Shown: positions 1-8,784 of the stretch, piece after piece
Numbering within the stretch: the stretch's first letter is position 1
How the letters are laid out: each line of letters begins with the position of its first letter
Assembly: GCF_013304735.1 (NCBI RefSeq)
Contig: NZ_JAAITI010000008.1
Coordinates: 62,001-126,000 of the forward strand
Source: Blautia luti
GTDB lineage: Bacteria; Bacillota; Clostridia; Lachnospirales; Lachnospiraceae
Direction: 5' to 3'
DNA: 64,000 nucleotides
Notes under the pieces: generated by a model
Database searches by the model: none
The model's input: the letters and a program-made list of their open reading frames with translations, nothing else
Told to the model about the DNA's origin: nothing
Program-made: the position numbers and the translations under genes

Positions 1-527
1 AGAAACTGATCGAAGAGAGAAGAACCATCCGTAAATACAGCCCGGAGGGAAAGATCACAAAAGATGAGCTGCTTACCATAATCAGGGCGGCGCAGGAAGC
101 ACCTAGCTGGAAGAACTCCCAGACAGGAAGATATTACTGTGTGACATCTGAAGATATGGTAGAGAAGATCAGCAAAGAATGCCTTCCGGAAATGAACCAG
201 CCCAAGGCAGAGAATGCGGCTCTGATCATTACTACTTTTGTACAGAACCGTTCCGGTTTCCAGAAAGACGGTACACCGGATAATGAACTTGGAAATGGCT
301 GGGGCTGCTATGATCTGGGACTTCAGAATGAGAACCTGGTTCTTAAAGCATGGGAGCTTGGTTATGGAACTGTGATCATGGGACTCCGTACAGCAGATAA
401 GCTCCGTGAGATTCTTTCCATTCCGGAAACAGAGACCGTAGTTGCAGTGATTGCAATCGGAAAAGCAGCAGAGGAGCCTGCACGCCCGAAACGTAAAGAT
501 GTGGAAGACATTGTGAAATTCTTTTAA
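1..527 (+). CDS. Nitroreductase family protein (5' truncated)
   Basis: The reading frame is open from base 3 to the stop at 527, so the first ATG in the window (141) is internal. The visible N-terminus has the family signature: an ERRTIRKYSPE stretch, then APSWKNSQT, the FMN-contacting segment. The C-terminal half has the LGYGTVIMGLRT segment and a late VVAVIAIGKAAE strand, as in NfnB/NfsB-type oxidoreductases. These are FMN-dependent, homodimeric and cytoplasmic, and reduce nitro compounds, quinones or flavins with NAD(P)H; the physiological substrate is unknown. About 174 codons are visible, close to full length, so only a few N-terminal residues are missing. A stem-loop terminator follows at 606-640. 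Confidence 0.88.
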   Translation, partial: KLIEERRTIRKYSPEGKITKDELLTIIRAAQEAPSWKNSQTGRYYCVTSEDMVEKISKECLPEMNQPKAENAALIITTFVQNRSGFQKDGTPDNELGNGWGCYDLGLQNENLVLKAWELGYGTVIMGLRTADKLREILSIPETETVVAVIAIGKAAEEPARPKRKDVEDIVKFF

Positions 528-572
528 CCGAATCAGGGAAGTCCTTTTCGGGATTGCGAATATCCGCTTGAC
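528..572. repeat. Dispersed GCGAATATCCGCTTGAC hairpin repeat, variant copy
   Basis: This sequence ends in GATTGCGAATATCCGCTTGAC, identical to the right half of the copies at 29808-29837 and 36257-36286. The left half (CCGAAT, then CGGGATTGC) is interrupted by extra bases. It lies directly after the nitroreductase stop codon. It belongs to the intergenic repeat family described in the findings. Confidence 0.6.
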
Positions 573-605
573 ACAACAGAAATCATAATAGAAATCATAA
601 CAGAA

Positions 606-640
606 ATGCCCGGTACATGCGAAAATGTCCGGGTATTTTT
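606..640 (+). terminator. Rho-independent terminator after nitroreductase
   Basis: ATGCCCGG...CCGGGTAT forms a stem with an additional CAT/ATG pairing inside, followed by five Ts. It ends the truncated nitroreductase transcript. Confidence 0.75.
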
Positions 641-810
641 CAACAGAAATTAAAGAGCAAAATGGACTAAAAAACATTGCCGGAAGAAGTGAATTCTGTT
701 ATCCTGTAAGAAGACAGAAATCAACGATCATTCAAAAATCTTACAAAGGATAAACATAAATCGCAGAGAAAAAAGCAATACACCAAAAGCAAGGGAGGTT
801 TTTAATCAAT

Positions 811-1833
811 ATGCAGATCATACATGAGAACGAATACGAAGAAACTATGAAAAATACCGTAGAGCCATATCTGTCAGCCCGGAGAAGAGAACTATATGTA
901 CCGGGAGCAGACTACCCATTTCGCAACGAAAACAAACGGATCACAGGTAAGATCCACATGCTGCAGTATCTGTCTGATGCGCCAAAAGGTGTGGTGGTCA
1001 TCAGTCACGGTTTTACAGAATCCGCGGCGAAATACGATGAAGTGGCCTACTATTTTCTGAAAGAAGGCTACCACGTGTATATTCCGGAGCATTGCGGTCA
1101 TGGCCGAAGCTATCGCCTTACTGCAGATCCGTCTCTGGTCCACATCGATACATGGAGACGATATATCCGCGATTTCCTGAAAGCATGCCGCTACATAAAA
1201 AAAGCTCACCCGGATCTGCCAATGGATCTTTTTGCCCATTCCATGGGAGGCGCTATTGGCGGTATTGCGGCAGTCTGGGAGCCGGACTGGTTTCACAAAG
1301 TAATTCTTTCCTCCCCGATGATCCGGCCTCTTACCGGAAATGTTCCGTGGCCTGCAGCCACCGGAATCGCTCTGGAGAAGTGCATTCTGGGAAAAGATGA
1401 AGAATACGTAGCAGGCAAAAAACCATACGATGGCGGCGGTTCTTTTGAGACAAGTTCCGCAACATCAAAACCAAGATATGAGCGTTACAAAAATCTCCGC
1501 GCAGAGCACAAAGAACTCCAGACCTGGTCTCCGTCCTACGGCTGGCTCTGGGCTTCCGCAGAGATGAGCTGGTATCTGCGTCTTTACGGCTGGAAAAAGT
1601 ATACGGCACCAATGCTGCTCATCCAGGCCCAGACCGAAGATCTAGTGTCTGTCCGTGCCCTGAAGAATTTTGCCGGAAAGATCAACCGTCAGGGAAAAAC
1701 CACCTGCGATTATATCCATATGATCGGAACAAAGCATGAGATCTATGGAAGCAGAGGCAAGATCCTGGAGAAATACTGGGGATATATATTTACATTCCTG
1801 GACGATACGGAAAATGATACTGACCACAGATAA
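811..1833 (+). CDS. Alpha/beta hydrolase, lysophospholipase/monoglyceride-lipase type
   Basis: This is a 340-residue cytoplasmic hydrolase with no signal peptide. The N-terminal strand ends in VVVISHGFTES (oxyanion-hole HG). It is followed by IPEHCGHGRS, typical of the Hydrolase_4/PldB group, and the nucleophile elbow AHSMGG with the catalytic Ser. The late histidine is probably in IGTKHEIYG and the acid in the TEDLVS loop. Such enzymes hydrolyse lysophospholipids, monoacylglycerols or other carboxylic esters; the substrate cannot be read. A GGGAGG site lies about 13 bases before ATG 811. ATG 847 is a possible alternative start. The gene stands alone. Confidence 0.85.
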   Translation: MQIIHENEYEETMKNTVEPYLSARRRELYVPGADYPFRNENKRITGKIHMLQYLSDAPKGVVVISHGFTESAAKYDEVAYYFLKEGYHVYIPEHCGHGRSYRLTADPSLVHIDTWRRYIRDFLKACRYIKKAHPDLPMDLFAHSMGGAIGGIAAVWEPDWFHKVILSSPMIRPLTGNVPWPAATGIALEKCILGKDEEYVAGKKPYDGGGSFETSSATSKPRYERYKNLRAEHKELQTWSPSYGWLWASAEMSWYLRLYGWKKYTAPMLLIQAQTEDLVSVRALKNFAGKINRQGKTTCDYIHMIGTKHEIYGSRGKILEKYWGYIFTFLDDTENDTDHR

Positions 1834-1930
1834 GTATTTTTACTACAGGTGTATCACATATTTGACAACAGGATTGGCAGCTTTTATTCACTTCCTTTCT
1901 TTATCATAGTAAAATTATAAAGCTTTTCTC

Positions 1931-1960
1931 TTATACATTCGACAGAAAATGTGCTATAAT
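1931..1960 (+). promoter_or_regulatory. Probable sigma-A promoter of the AGCS symporter
   Basis: A TTATAC -35-like box, an 18-base spacer and a perfect TATAAT -10 (1955-1960) lie about 75 bases before the symporter start. The -35 is weak. Confidence 0.5.
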
Positions 1961-2035
1961 TTGAAGAATCGTCTTTTTTGTACAAACAAACGTACTGACC
2001 GAAAAGACAAAATTAAATAAGGGAAGGGTTATAGA

Positions 2036-3433
2036 ATGTTATCTGTTATTGAATCAGTGAATGCTGCCATAAACAATTTCATCTGGGGCGTTCCTGCAAT
2101 GATCTGTATTATTGGTGTGGGTCTTTATTTAAGTATCCGCACGAATTTTCTCCAGATCCGTAAATTTCCTTATGCCATCAAGGTAACCATCGGACGTATG
2201 CTTCGTAAACGTGAGGCTTCCGATGGAAGTCTGACACCGTTTCAGGCTGTCTGTACCGCATTGGCTGCTACCGTGGGAACCGGAAATATTGCAGGTGTCG
2301 CAGGTGCCATCGCTATCGGAGGACCGGGAGCTGTGTTCTGGATGTGGGTTTCCGCACTTCTTGGAATGTGTACGAAGTTTTCCGAAGTAACACTTGCGGT
2401 ACATTTCCGTGAGACCAATGCCAACGGAGATCTGGTTGGCGGACCAATGTATTACATCAAGAACGGCCTTAAGAAACACTGGCACTGGCTGGCGTATCTG
2501 TTTTCCGCTTTCGGTGTGCTGACTGTTTTCGGAACCGGAAATGCAACCCAGGTTAATACCATTACAACAGCTATTGATTCTGCACTGATCAATTACAATG
2601 TGATCGCTGCAGACAATACTTCTACGGTAAACCTTGTTATGGGGATCATCCTTGCGATTCTTGTGGCAATGATCCTGCTTGGCGGAATCAAAAGGATCGG
2701 CCAGGTTACAGAAAAGCTGGTACCGTTTATGGCATTGTTTTATATTATTCTTGCCGTCGGTGTAGTTATCATCAACTGGAAAAATGTTCCGGGGGTTTTC
2801 AGCGCTATCATCAGAGGGGCATTTAATCCGGCATCTGTGACAGGCGGCGTAGTAGGAAGCTTTTTCATGAGTATGAAAAAAGGTGTTTCCAGAGGTATTT
2901 TTTCCAATGAGGCAGGTCTTGGTACCGGTTCCATCGCACATGCCTGTGCAGACACCAGAAAACCTGTAAAACAGGGATTTTTCGGGATCTTTGAGGTATT
3001 CACGGACACGATCGTGATCTGTACGCTGACAGCGCTTGTCATCCTCTGCAGCGGGGTGCCGGTTGGTTATGGCGCAGCAGCAGGAGCGGAGCTTACCATC
3101 AGCGGTTTTACCAGTACATACGGAAACTGGGTTTCCATCTTTACAGCAGTTGCCATGTGCTGCTTCGCATTTTCCACTATCATTGGATGGGGACTTTACG
3201 GAGCCAGATGTGCGGAGTTCCTTTTTAAGGAAAAAGCTATCAGACCTTTTATGGTACTGTACTCTCTGGTAGCAATCATCGGTGCAACTGTTGACCTTGG
3301 ACTTCTCTGGAGTATCGCAGAGACCTTCAACGGTCTGATGGCGATCCCTAACCTTATCGCAGTATTCCTGCTTTCCGGTGTGGTTGTAAAGCTTGTGAAG
3401 GAGTACTTCGCCGGAGAAGGAAAGAACGCCTGA
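2036..3433 (+). CDS. Alanine/glycine:cation symporter, AGCS family
   Basis: This is a 465-residue polytopic membrane protein, the normal AGCS length. Diagnostic segments are ATVGTGNIAGVAGAIAIGGPG near residue 80, the conserved GGPMYYI, FSNEAGLGTGSIAHA near residue 295, and a C-terminal WGLYG. The family carries alanine or glycine inward with Na+ or H+ across the cytoplasmic membrane. An AAGGG ribosome site precedes the ATG. It is transcribed from its own promoter, and the next promoter (for the TRAP operon) starts only about 20 bases after its stop. The exact amino acid carried is not readable. Confidence 0.92.
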   Translation: MLSVIESVNAAINNFIWGVPAMICIIGVGLYLSIRTNFLQIRKFPYAIKVTIGRMLRKREASDGSLTPFQAVCTALAATVGTGNIAGVAGAIAIGGPGAVFWMWVSALLGMCTKFSEVTLAVHFRETNANGDLVGGPMYYIKNGLKKHWHWLAYLFSAFGVLTVFGTGNATQVNTITTAIDSALINYNVIAADNTSTVNLVMGIILAILVAMILLGGIKRIGQVTEKLVPFMALFYIILAVGVVIINWKNVPGVFSAIIRGAFNPASVTGGVVGSFFMSMKKGVSRGIFSNEAGLGTGSIAHACADTRKPVKQGFFGIFEVFTDTIVICTLTALVILCSGVPVGYGAAAGAELTISGFTSTYGNWVSIFTAVAMCCFAFSTIIGWGLYGARCAEFLFKEKAIRPFMVLYSLVAIIGATVDLGLLWSIAETFNGLMAIPNLIAVFLLSGVVVKLVKEYFAGEGKNA

Positions 3434-3454
3434 AGGAGTTTTTGAAAAAAAAAC

Positions 3455-3483
3455 TTGACTATCAAAACAAACAGAGTTAGAAT
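3455..3483 (+). promoter_or_regulatory. Promoter of the T-box/TRAP operon
   Basis: TTGACT, a 17-base spacer and TAGAAT. The predicted start (about 3490) falls on a perfect 7-bp inverted repeat, TTAACTC-N6-GAGTTAA (3488-3507). This could be an operator or the first hairpin of the leader. Confidence 0.7.
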
Positions 3484-3507
3484 TGATTTAACTCATTAAA
3501 GAGTTAA

Positions 3508-3784
3508 CACATAACAGAAGTAAATTCCATGAAGGGAATCAGTAAAGACAGAGGAACCGTCTTCAGAGAGCTGTGGCTGGTGTGATGCAGCGTCGGAACT
3601 GGCTTGAATATCATCCCTGAGAAGGAAAGCCGAAAGTTTCAGATAAGTAAGTAGGTTTTCACGGGTGCTTCCCGTTACAGAAGTCGCGTATGCCGGTACG
3701 TTGCAGAATCGTGCTTGTTTCAATGGAGAAACAGGGTGGTTGCGGAATTTTATATCCGTCCCTGAAAGGGGACGGATTTTTTTT
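3508..3784 (+). promoter_or_regulatory. T-box riboswitch leader, specifier ATC (tRNA-Ile)
   Basis: The leader has the T-box landmarks in order. A GAAGGGAATCAGTAAAG stem I base is followed by CAGAGAGCTGTGGCTGGTG (the AGAGAG/GGTG distal elements). The specifier region reads GAAT-ATC-ATCCCTGAG. The T-box proper, AGGGTGGTTGCGG (3733-3745), is followed by a terminator. Aligned by hand to the glyQ pattern GAA-N-codon-A-N4-TGAG, the specifier is ATC at 3610-3612, isoleucine. Known T-boxes let uncharged cognate tRNA stabilise the antiterminator, so the TRAP operon should be induced when isoleucine runs short. The T-box core departs from the usual TGGNACCGCG (TGGTTGCGG here). Confidence 0.85.
3754..3784 (+). 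terminator. T-box leader terminator
   Basis: ATCCGTCCC pairs with GGGGACGGAT (one base out of register), followed by eight or more Ts. The left arm overlaps the region that would pair with the T-box sequence in the antiterminator. Confidence 0.85.
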
Positions 3785-3852
3785 ATCCAAAACATTTTAA
3801 ACCACGCGGTAAGGATCTGAAACCGGAAAAAATACACAAAAGGGGAAAGAGT

Positions 3853-4356
3853 ATGAAAGTGTACAAAAAACTCATGAACGCACTTGCAGCAGTAGAAAAA
3901 ATCGTACTGGTCATTTCCACACTGCTGATCCTTGTGCTGACTGTGGGAAATGTATTTTCCCGTAAGGTCATCCATCGCTCATGGTCTTTTACAGAAGAGC
4001 TTGTTGTAGCGGTGTTTGTTCTCATCACACTTCTGGCAGCAGCACTTGCCTGCCGTGAAAAAGGAGGACTGGTAAGTCTGACATTGTTTACGGACCGTCT
4101 TCCGAAAAAACTGGAAAAACCATCTGTGATCCTGATCACAGTCCTGAGCATTGTTTTTTCCGCAATTTTATTTAAGTATGGAATGGACAAAGTTCTTACA
4201 CAGCTGGCAAACGGCAAGAGAACTTTCGTACTGAACTGGCCGGAGTGGATCTTCTGGTCCTTTGTGCCGATCGGAGCAGTCTGTATGATCCTTCATTTTA
4301 TTGAGTACTGTCTGGACTTCTGCCTGAAAAAAGATGATGAAAAGGAGGACAAATAA
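3853..4356 (+). CDS. TRAP transporter small membrane subunit (DctQ type)
   Basis: This 167-residue protein has four hydrophobic segments (about residues 15-35, 48-70, 88-108 and 128-150), the DctQ layout. The loop between the first two carries the conserved RSWSFTEEL element. DctQ helps the large DctM subunit form the Na+-coupled channel of tripartite ATP-independent periplasmic transporters. It is preceded by the T-box terminator and an AAAGGGGAAAGAG ribosome site. Its stop codon is immediately followed by the ATG of the next gene, so the two are translationally linked. Confidence 0.9.
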   Translation: MKVYKKLMNALAAVEKIVLVISTLLILVLTVGNVFSRKVIHRSWSFTEELVVAVFVLITLLAAALACREKGGLVSLTLFTDRLPKKLEKPSVILITVLSIVFSAILFKYGMDKVLTQLANGKRTFVLNWPEWIFWSFVPIGAVCMILHFIEYCLDFCLKKDDEKEDK

Positions 4357-7300
4357 ATGATCAGTGCAATCTTATTTATCTCCTTCTTTATTTTCCTGAT
4401 CCTGGGACTTCCCATTGCGATCTGCTTAGGTCTGTCATCTGTATGTGCCATCCTTTATTCCGGCACATCTCTGACGATCGTAGCTACAAATATGTACTCC
4501 GGAATCAGTAAATTCCTGCTTCTTGCCATCCCGTTCTTCGTTCTGTCCGGAAACATCATGGCAAAAGCCGGTATTTCCAAACGACTGATCAACTTCGTAG
4601 ATACCTGCGTAGGACATAAAAAGGGCGGTATTGCCATTGTATGTGTTATCGTAGCCTGCTTCTTCGGAGCGATCTCCGGTTCCGGTCCTGCAACTGTTGC
4701 GGCACTTGGAGCAGTTCTGATCCCGGCTATGGTTGAGCAGGGCGGTTTCTCCGCACCGTTTTCCACAGCACTGATGGCAACCTCCAGTTCTATCGCCATT
4801 GTCATACCACCGAGTATCGCATTCGTTGTATACGCTTCCATCACAGGTGTATCTATTGCAGATATGTTCATGGCTGGTATCGTTCCGGGACTTCTGATGG
4901 GTGTTGCTCTTGTGATCATCGTTATGATCGAGGCAAAGAAACATAACATTCAGCCATCCCGTGAAAAAGCTTCCGCAAAAGAGCGCTGGGATACATTTAA
5001 AGATGCATTCTGGGGATTCCTGATGCCGGTTATCATCCTCGGAGGAATTTACGGTGGTATCTTTACACCAACTGAGGCTGCAGCAGTATCTGTTGTTTAC
5101 GGTCTGTTTGTTGGTATGGTGATCTACCGTGAGGTTAAGCTCAAAGATCTGTTTGACATTCTTGTGGATTCTGCAAAGACAACAGGCGGAATCATGCTGA
5201 TCGTAGCGAGTGCTTCCCTGTTCTCTTTTGTATGTACCAAGTTTGGTATTGCAAATGCGGCATCGGAGCTTCTTGCCAGCATTGCACATAATCAGTTTAC
5301 TTTCCTTCTGATCGTAAACATCATTTTCCTGATCGCAGGATGCTTCATTGATGCAAACTCTGCAATGTATATTTTTGTACCGATCATGCTTCCGGTATGT
5401 AAGGCTCTGGGCTATGATGTGGTAGCATTCGGTGTTATGGCAACAGTTAACCTTGCGATCGGACAGGTAACACCTCCTGTAGGTGTAAACCTTTTCGTTG
5501 CCATCAGTATCAAGATCAAAAAAGGTCTGGAGGTTACTCTTCAGCAGATCTCCAGAGCAGTTATGCCGATGATCGCTGCATCCGTTGCAGTTCTTCTGAT
5601 CATCACTTATATTCCGGCTGTTTCCACAGCTCTTCCGAAGGCGCTTGCAAAAGAGGGCTCCTATACAGGAGACCAGTCTTCTGACACAGGAAGCCAGAGC
5701 TCCAAGGATGCCGGAGACGGAAGTGATTCCTTTAATACCATCGCAGATTACAGTGATCTTGACTGGCCGGAGATGACATGGAACTTCGCATGCTCTACAA
5801 CGGAGACAAGTACCTGGGCTGACGGCGGACGTAAATTCGGTGAGCTTATGGAAAAAGCAACCGGCGGAAAAGTCAAGGTTAATATTTATGCAGCAGACCA
5901 GCTGACAAACGGAAATCAGTCCGAGGGAATCCAGGCACTGATGAACGGAGACCCGGTACAGATCTCCATGCATTCCAATCTGATCTACTCTGCATTTGAC
6001 CCGAGATTCAATGTAGTATCCCTGCCGTTTATCTATGATTCTTACGATGACGCAGATGCAAAATTTGATGGTGAGGCCGGAGAAAAGCTGAAAGAAATCC
6101 TTGGTGAGTACGGACTTCACTGTATGGGAATCGCAGAGAACGGTTTCCGTGAGCTGACAAACAGCAAGCATGAAGTAAAAACAGTAGACGACATGAAGAA
6201 CCTGAAGGTTCGTGTGGCCGGTTCCAATCTTCTCATGGAATGCTATAAGAGATGGGGCGCAGATGCTACAAATATGAACTGGTCCGAGACCTACACAGCA
6301 CTTCAGCAGAATACGGTAGAGGGCGAGGAGAACCCGTTGCCTGCGATCGACGCAGCCAGTGTACAGGAGGTACAGCCGTACTGCTCCATGTGGGATGCAA
6401 TCTATGATTGTCTGTTCTTCTGTATCAACCAGGATATCTATGACAGCCTGACACCGGAACAGCAGCAGGTTGTTGATGAGGCAGGCCAGAAGGCTGTTGA
6501 GTATGAGCGTTATATCAACCGTTCCGGCGACGAGGAGATCATGAGCCGCTGGGAGAAGAGCAACGGTGTGACCTTTACAAAGAAAGAGGATATGGATATC
6601 GATTCCTTCAAGAAAGCAGTAGACGGAATCGACGACTGGTTTGTAAAGGAGCTTAAGAGTGAAGGCTATGACGATGCACAGGATCTTGTAGATCTTTTTA
6701 CAAAGGATTCGGTAGATACCGTGGAGGATTACAGTGATCTGAACTGGCCTGAGACAACCTGGAACTTTGCATGCTCCACAACGGAGACAAGTACCTGGGC
6801 TGATGGAGGACGTAAGTTCGGTGAACTCATGGAAAAGGCTACCGGAGGAAAGGTCAAGGTTAACATTTACGCAGCGGATCAGCTGACAAACGGAAATCAG
6901 TCCGAGGGAATCCAGGCATTGATGAACGGAGACCCGGTACAGATCTCCATGCATTCCAATCTGATCTATTCTGCATTTGATCCACGCTTCAATGTGGTAT
7001 CCCTGCCGTTCATCTATGATTCCTACGATGATGCAGATGCGAAGTTTGACGGAGAGGCCGGAGATAAGCTGAAGGAGATCCTTAACGGCTACGGACTCCA
7101 CTGCATGGGTATTGCAGAGAACGGTTTCCGTGAGCTGACAAACAGCAAGCATGAGGTAAAATCTGTAGATGATATGAAGAATCTGAAGGTTCGTGTAGCC
7201 GGCTCTAATCTTCTTATGGAGTGCTATAAGAGATGGGGCGCAGATGCCACAAATATGAACTGGTCCGAGACTTACACAGCACTTCAGCAGAATACGGTAG

Positions 7301-7689
7301 AGGGCGAGGAGAATCCGTTGCCTGCCATCGATGCAGCCAGTGTACAGGAGGTACAGCCATACTGCTCCATGTGGGATGCCATCTATGACTGTCTGTTCTT
7401 CTGTATCAACCAGGATATTTATGATGCGCTGACACCGGAGCAGCAGGCTGTTGTTGACGAGTGTGGCCAGAAGGCTGTTGAGTATGAGCGTTACATCAAC
7501 CGTTCCAGCGATGATGAGATCAAAACACGTTGGGCAGACAAAAACGGTGTGACTTTCACAGAGAAAGATGACATGGATATCGATTCCTTCAAAGAAGCGG
7601 TAGACGGCGTAGATGAGTGGTTTGTTCAGGAGCTGAAAGATCAGGGCTATGACGATGGCCAGGATCTGGTAGATCTGTTTACAAAGTAA
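4357..7689 (+). CDS. TRAP transporter large subunit (DctM) fused to two tandem DctP substrate-binding domains
   Basis: This protein has 1110 residues where DctM alone has about 430. Residues 1-435 are a full DctM: many membrane segments, SGSGPATVAALG, PPSIAFVVYA, GGIFTPTEAAA and IGQVTPPVGVNLF. A Ser/Asp/Gly-rich linker (about 430-462) follows. Then come two DctP-like domains (about 463-789 and 790-1110), each near the usual 300-residue mature size. Each has the NLKVRV segment, whose Arg normally binds a substrate carboxylate, and a WSETYTALQQ motif. No separate dctP gene or signal peptide is present. The binding domains would be tethered outside the cell if the DctM C-terminus is extracellular. 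The T-box suggests a substrate linked to isoleucine, perhaps a branched-chain 2-oxo acid (inference). Confidence 0.92.
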   Translation: MISAILFISFFIFLILGLPIAICLGLSSVCAILYSGTSLTIVATNMYSGISKFLLLAIPFFVLSGNIMAKAGISKRLINFVDTCVGHKKGGIAIVCVIVACFFGAISGSGPATVAALGAVLIPAMVEQGGFSAPFSTALMATSSSIAIVIPPSIAFVVYASITGVSIADMFMAGIVPGLLMGVALVIIVMIEAKKHNIQPSREKASAKERWDTFKDAFWGFLMPVIILGGIYGGIFTPTEAAAVSVVYGLFVGMVIYREVKLKDLFDILVDSAKTTGGIMLIVASASLFSFVCTKFGIANAASELLASIAHNQFTFLLIVNIIFLIAGCFIDANSAMYIFVPIMLPVCKALGYDVVAFGVMATVNLAIGQVTPPVGVNLFVAISIKIKKGLEVTLQQISRAVMPMIAASVAVLLIITYIPAVSTALPKALAKEGSYTGDQSSDTGSQSSKDAGDGSDSFNTIADYSDLDWPEMTWNFACSTTETSTWADGGRKFGELMEKATGGKVKVNIYAADQLTNGNQSEGIQALMNGDPVQISMHSNLIYSAFDPRFNVVSLPFIYDSYDDADAKFDGEAGEKLKEILGEYGLHCMGIAENGFRELTNSKHEVKTVDDMKNLKVRVAGSNLLMECYKRWGADATNMNWSETYTALQQNTVEGEENPLPAIDAASVQEVQPYCSMWDAIYDCLFFCINQDIYDSLTPEQQQVVDEAGQKAVEYERYINRSGDEEIMSRWEKSNGVTFTKKEDMDIDSFKKAVDGIDDWFVKELKSEGYDDAQDLVDLFTKDSVDTVEDYSDLNWPETTWNFACSTTETSTWADGGRKFGELMEKATGGKVKVNIYAADQLTNGNQSEGIQALMNGDPVQISMHSNLIYSAFDPRFNVVSLPFIYDSYDDADAKFDGEAGDKLKEILNGYGLHCMGIAENGFRELTNSKHEVKSVDDMKNLKVRVAGSNLLMECYKRWGADATNMNWSETYTALQQNTVEGEENPLPAIDAASVQEVQPYCSMWDAIYDCLFFCINQDIYDALTPEQQAVVDECGQKAVEYERYINRSSDDEIKTRWADKNGVTFTEKDDMDIDSFKEAVDGVDEWFVQELKDQGYDDGQDLVDLFTK
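5743..7689 (+). repeat. 981-bp tandem duplication encoding the two DctP domains
   Basis: Copy 1 runs from 5743 to 6723 and copy 2 from 6724 to 7689. Matching bases are offset by exactly 981 bp (327 codons), for example ATGAACGGAGACCCGG at 5941 and 6922. By eye the proteins differ at about 25 positions, nearly all in the last third. The first two thirds are almost identical at DNA level, which suggests recent duplication or gene conversion. Confidence 0.93.
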
Positions 7690-7725
7690 TCTTCATACAT
7701 AATCATAAAAGGGTAAAATAGCCGG

Positions 7726-7770
7726 AAAGAGGCAGTTCTGAGAAGATTTTTCAGGGCCGCCTCTTTTCTT
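7726..7770 (+). terminator. Terminator of the TRAP operon
   Basis: AAAGAGGC pairs with GCCTCTTT, with an inner CTGA/TCAG pairing, followed by a T-rich tract. Confidence 0.7.
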
Positions 7771-7851
7771 TGTGGGCAAAAGATTATATACTGGTAACAG
7801 CCCGGTGCCTGCCGGACAGGAGTATTATTGAGATAAAGTAAAGGAAGAAAT

Positions 7852-8784
7852 ATGATAAAAATTGATCTGATAACCGGATTTCTCGGATCCGGGAAGACAA
7901 CATTTATAAAAAAATATGCCTCCTATCTTCTGAAAAAAGGCATGAACATTGGTATCCTGGAAAATGATTTCGGGGCAGTGAATGTGGATATGATGCTGCT
8001 TCAGGATCTGATGGGAGACAACTGTGAGCTGGAGATGGTTTCCGGTGGTTGTGATGCGGACTGTCACAGACGTCGATTTAAGACAAAACTGATCGCCATG
8101 GGAATGTGTGGTTATGACCGTGTCATCGTGGAACCATCCGGAATCTTTGATGTGGATGAATTTTTTGATGCGCTGCATGAAGAACCGCTGGATAAATGGT
8201 ATGAGATCGGAAACGTTATCGCTATCGTGGATGCCAGGCTTGCAGAGGATTTTTCTGCGGAAGCGGATTACCTGCTGGCTTCTGAGGTGGCAGATGCAGG
8301 CTGCGTACTTCTGAGCAGAAGCCAGGAAGCCACAGAGGAAGAGATCCACAGCACAAAAGAACATCTCAACCGTGCACTTGGTCAGATCCAGTGCAAACGC
8401 CGTCTGGACAGCGAGATCATGGATGGAAACTGGGATGATCTTACAGACGAAGATCTGGAAAAGATCTTGAACTGTGGATATGTGGCAGAAGATTATGTGA
8501 AAGAATCCTATGCAGAAGGCGGTGGATTTGATTCTCTGTTTTTTATGAATGTTCATAAGAGTGAAGGGGAACTTCAGGAAACTGCAGAAAAGATCCTGAA
8601 CGATTCATCCTGCGGAGATGTTTTCCGCGTAAAAGGTTTTCTTAAGAAAGAAGACGGACAGTGGCTGGAGCTCAATGCCACCCGCCACGAGATCTGTATC
8701 CAGCCAACGAAGCTTGGCCAGGAGATCATGATTGTCATCGGAGAAAAACTGAACAAAGAGGTAATTGATGAATACTGGAAATAA
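7852..8784 (+). CDS. CobW/COG0523-family GTPase, variant without the CxCC motif
   Basis: This is a 310-residue P-loop GTPase. It has Walker A GFLGSGKTTF at residues 8-17, ENDFGAVNVD (switch region), VIVEPSGIFDVDEFF (Walker B-like, family pattern E-x-SG) and a C-terminal CobW_C region. Family members insert or deliver metals (Zn, Co, Ni) to client proteins using GTP. The usual metal-site CxCC is replaced by GGCDADCHRRR, so metal binding may differ. There is no His tail. It is the first of three CobW-type GTPases within 5 kb. Its end overlaps the next gene by about 17 bases, so the two are probably co-translated. Confidence 0.88.
   Translation: MIKIDLITGFLGSGKTTFIKKYASYLLKKGMNIGILENDFGAVNVDMMLLQDLMGDNCELEMVSGGCDADCHRRRFKTKLIAMGMCGYDRVIVEPSGIFDVDEFFDALHEEPLDKWYEIGNVIAIVDARLAEDFSAEADYLLASEVADAGCVLLSRSQEATEEEIHSTKEHLNRALGQIQCKRRLDSEIMDGNWDDLTDEDLEKILNCGYVAEDYVKESYAEGGGFDSLFFMNVHKSEGELQETAEKILNDSSCGDVFRVKGFLKKEDGQWLELNATRHEICIQPTKLGQEIMIVIGEKLNKEVIDEYWK

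Noticed and set aside
4435-7152. Long minus-strand frame of 905 codons
   Set aside because: It is the antisense shadow of the TRAP fusion gene; the plus strand has clear TRAP motifs and this frame has none.
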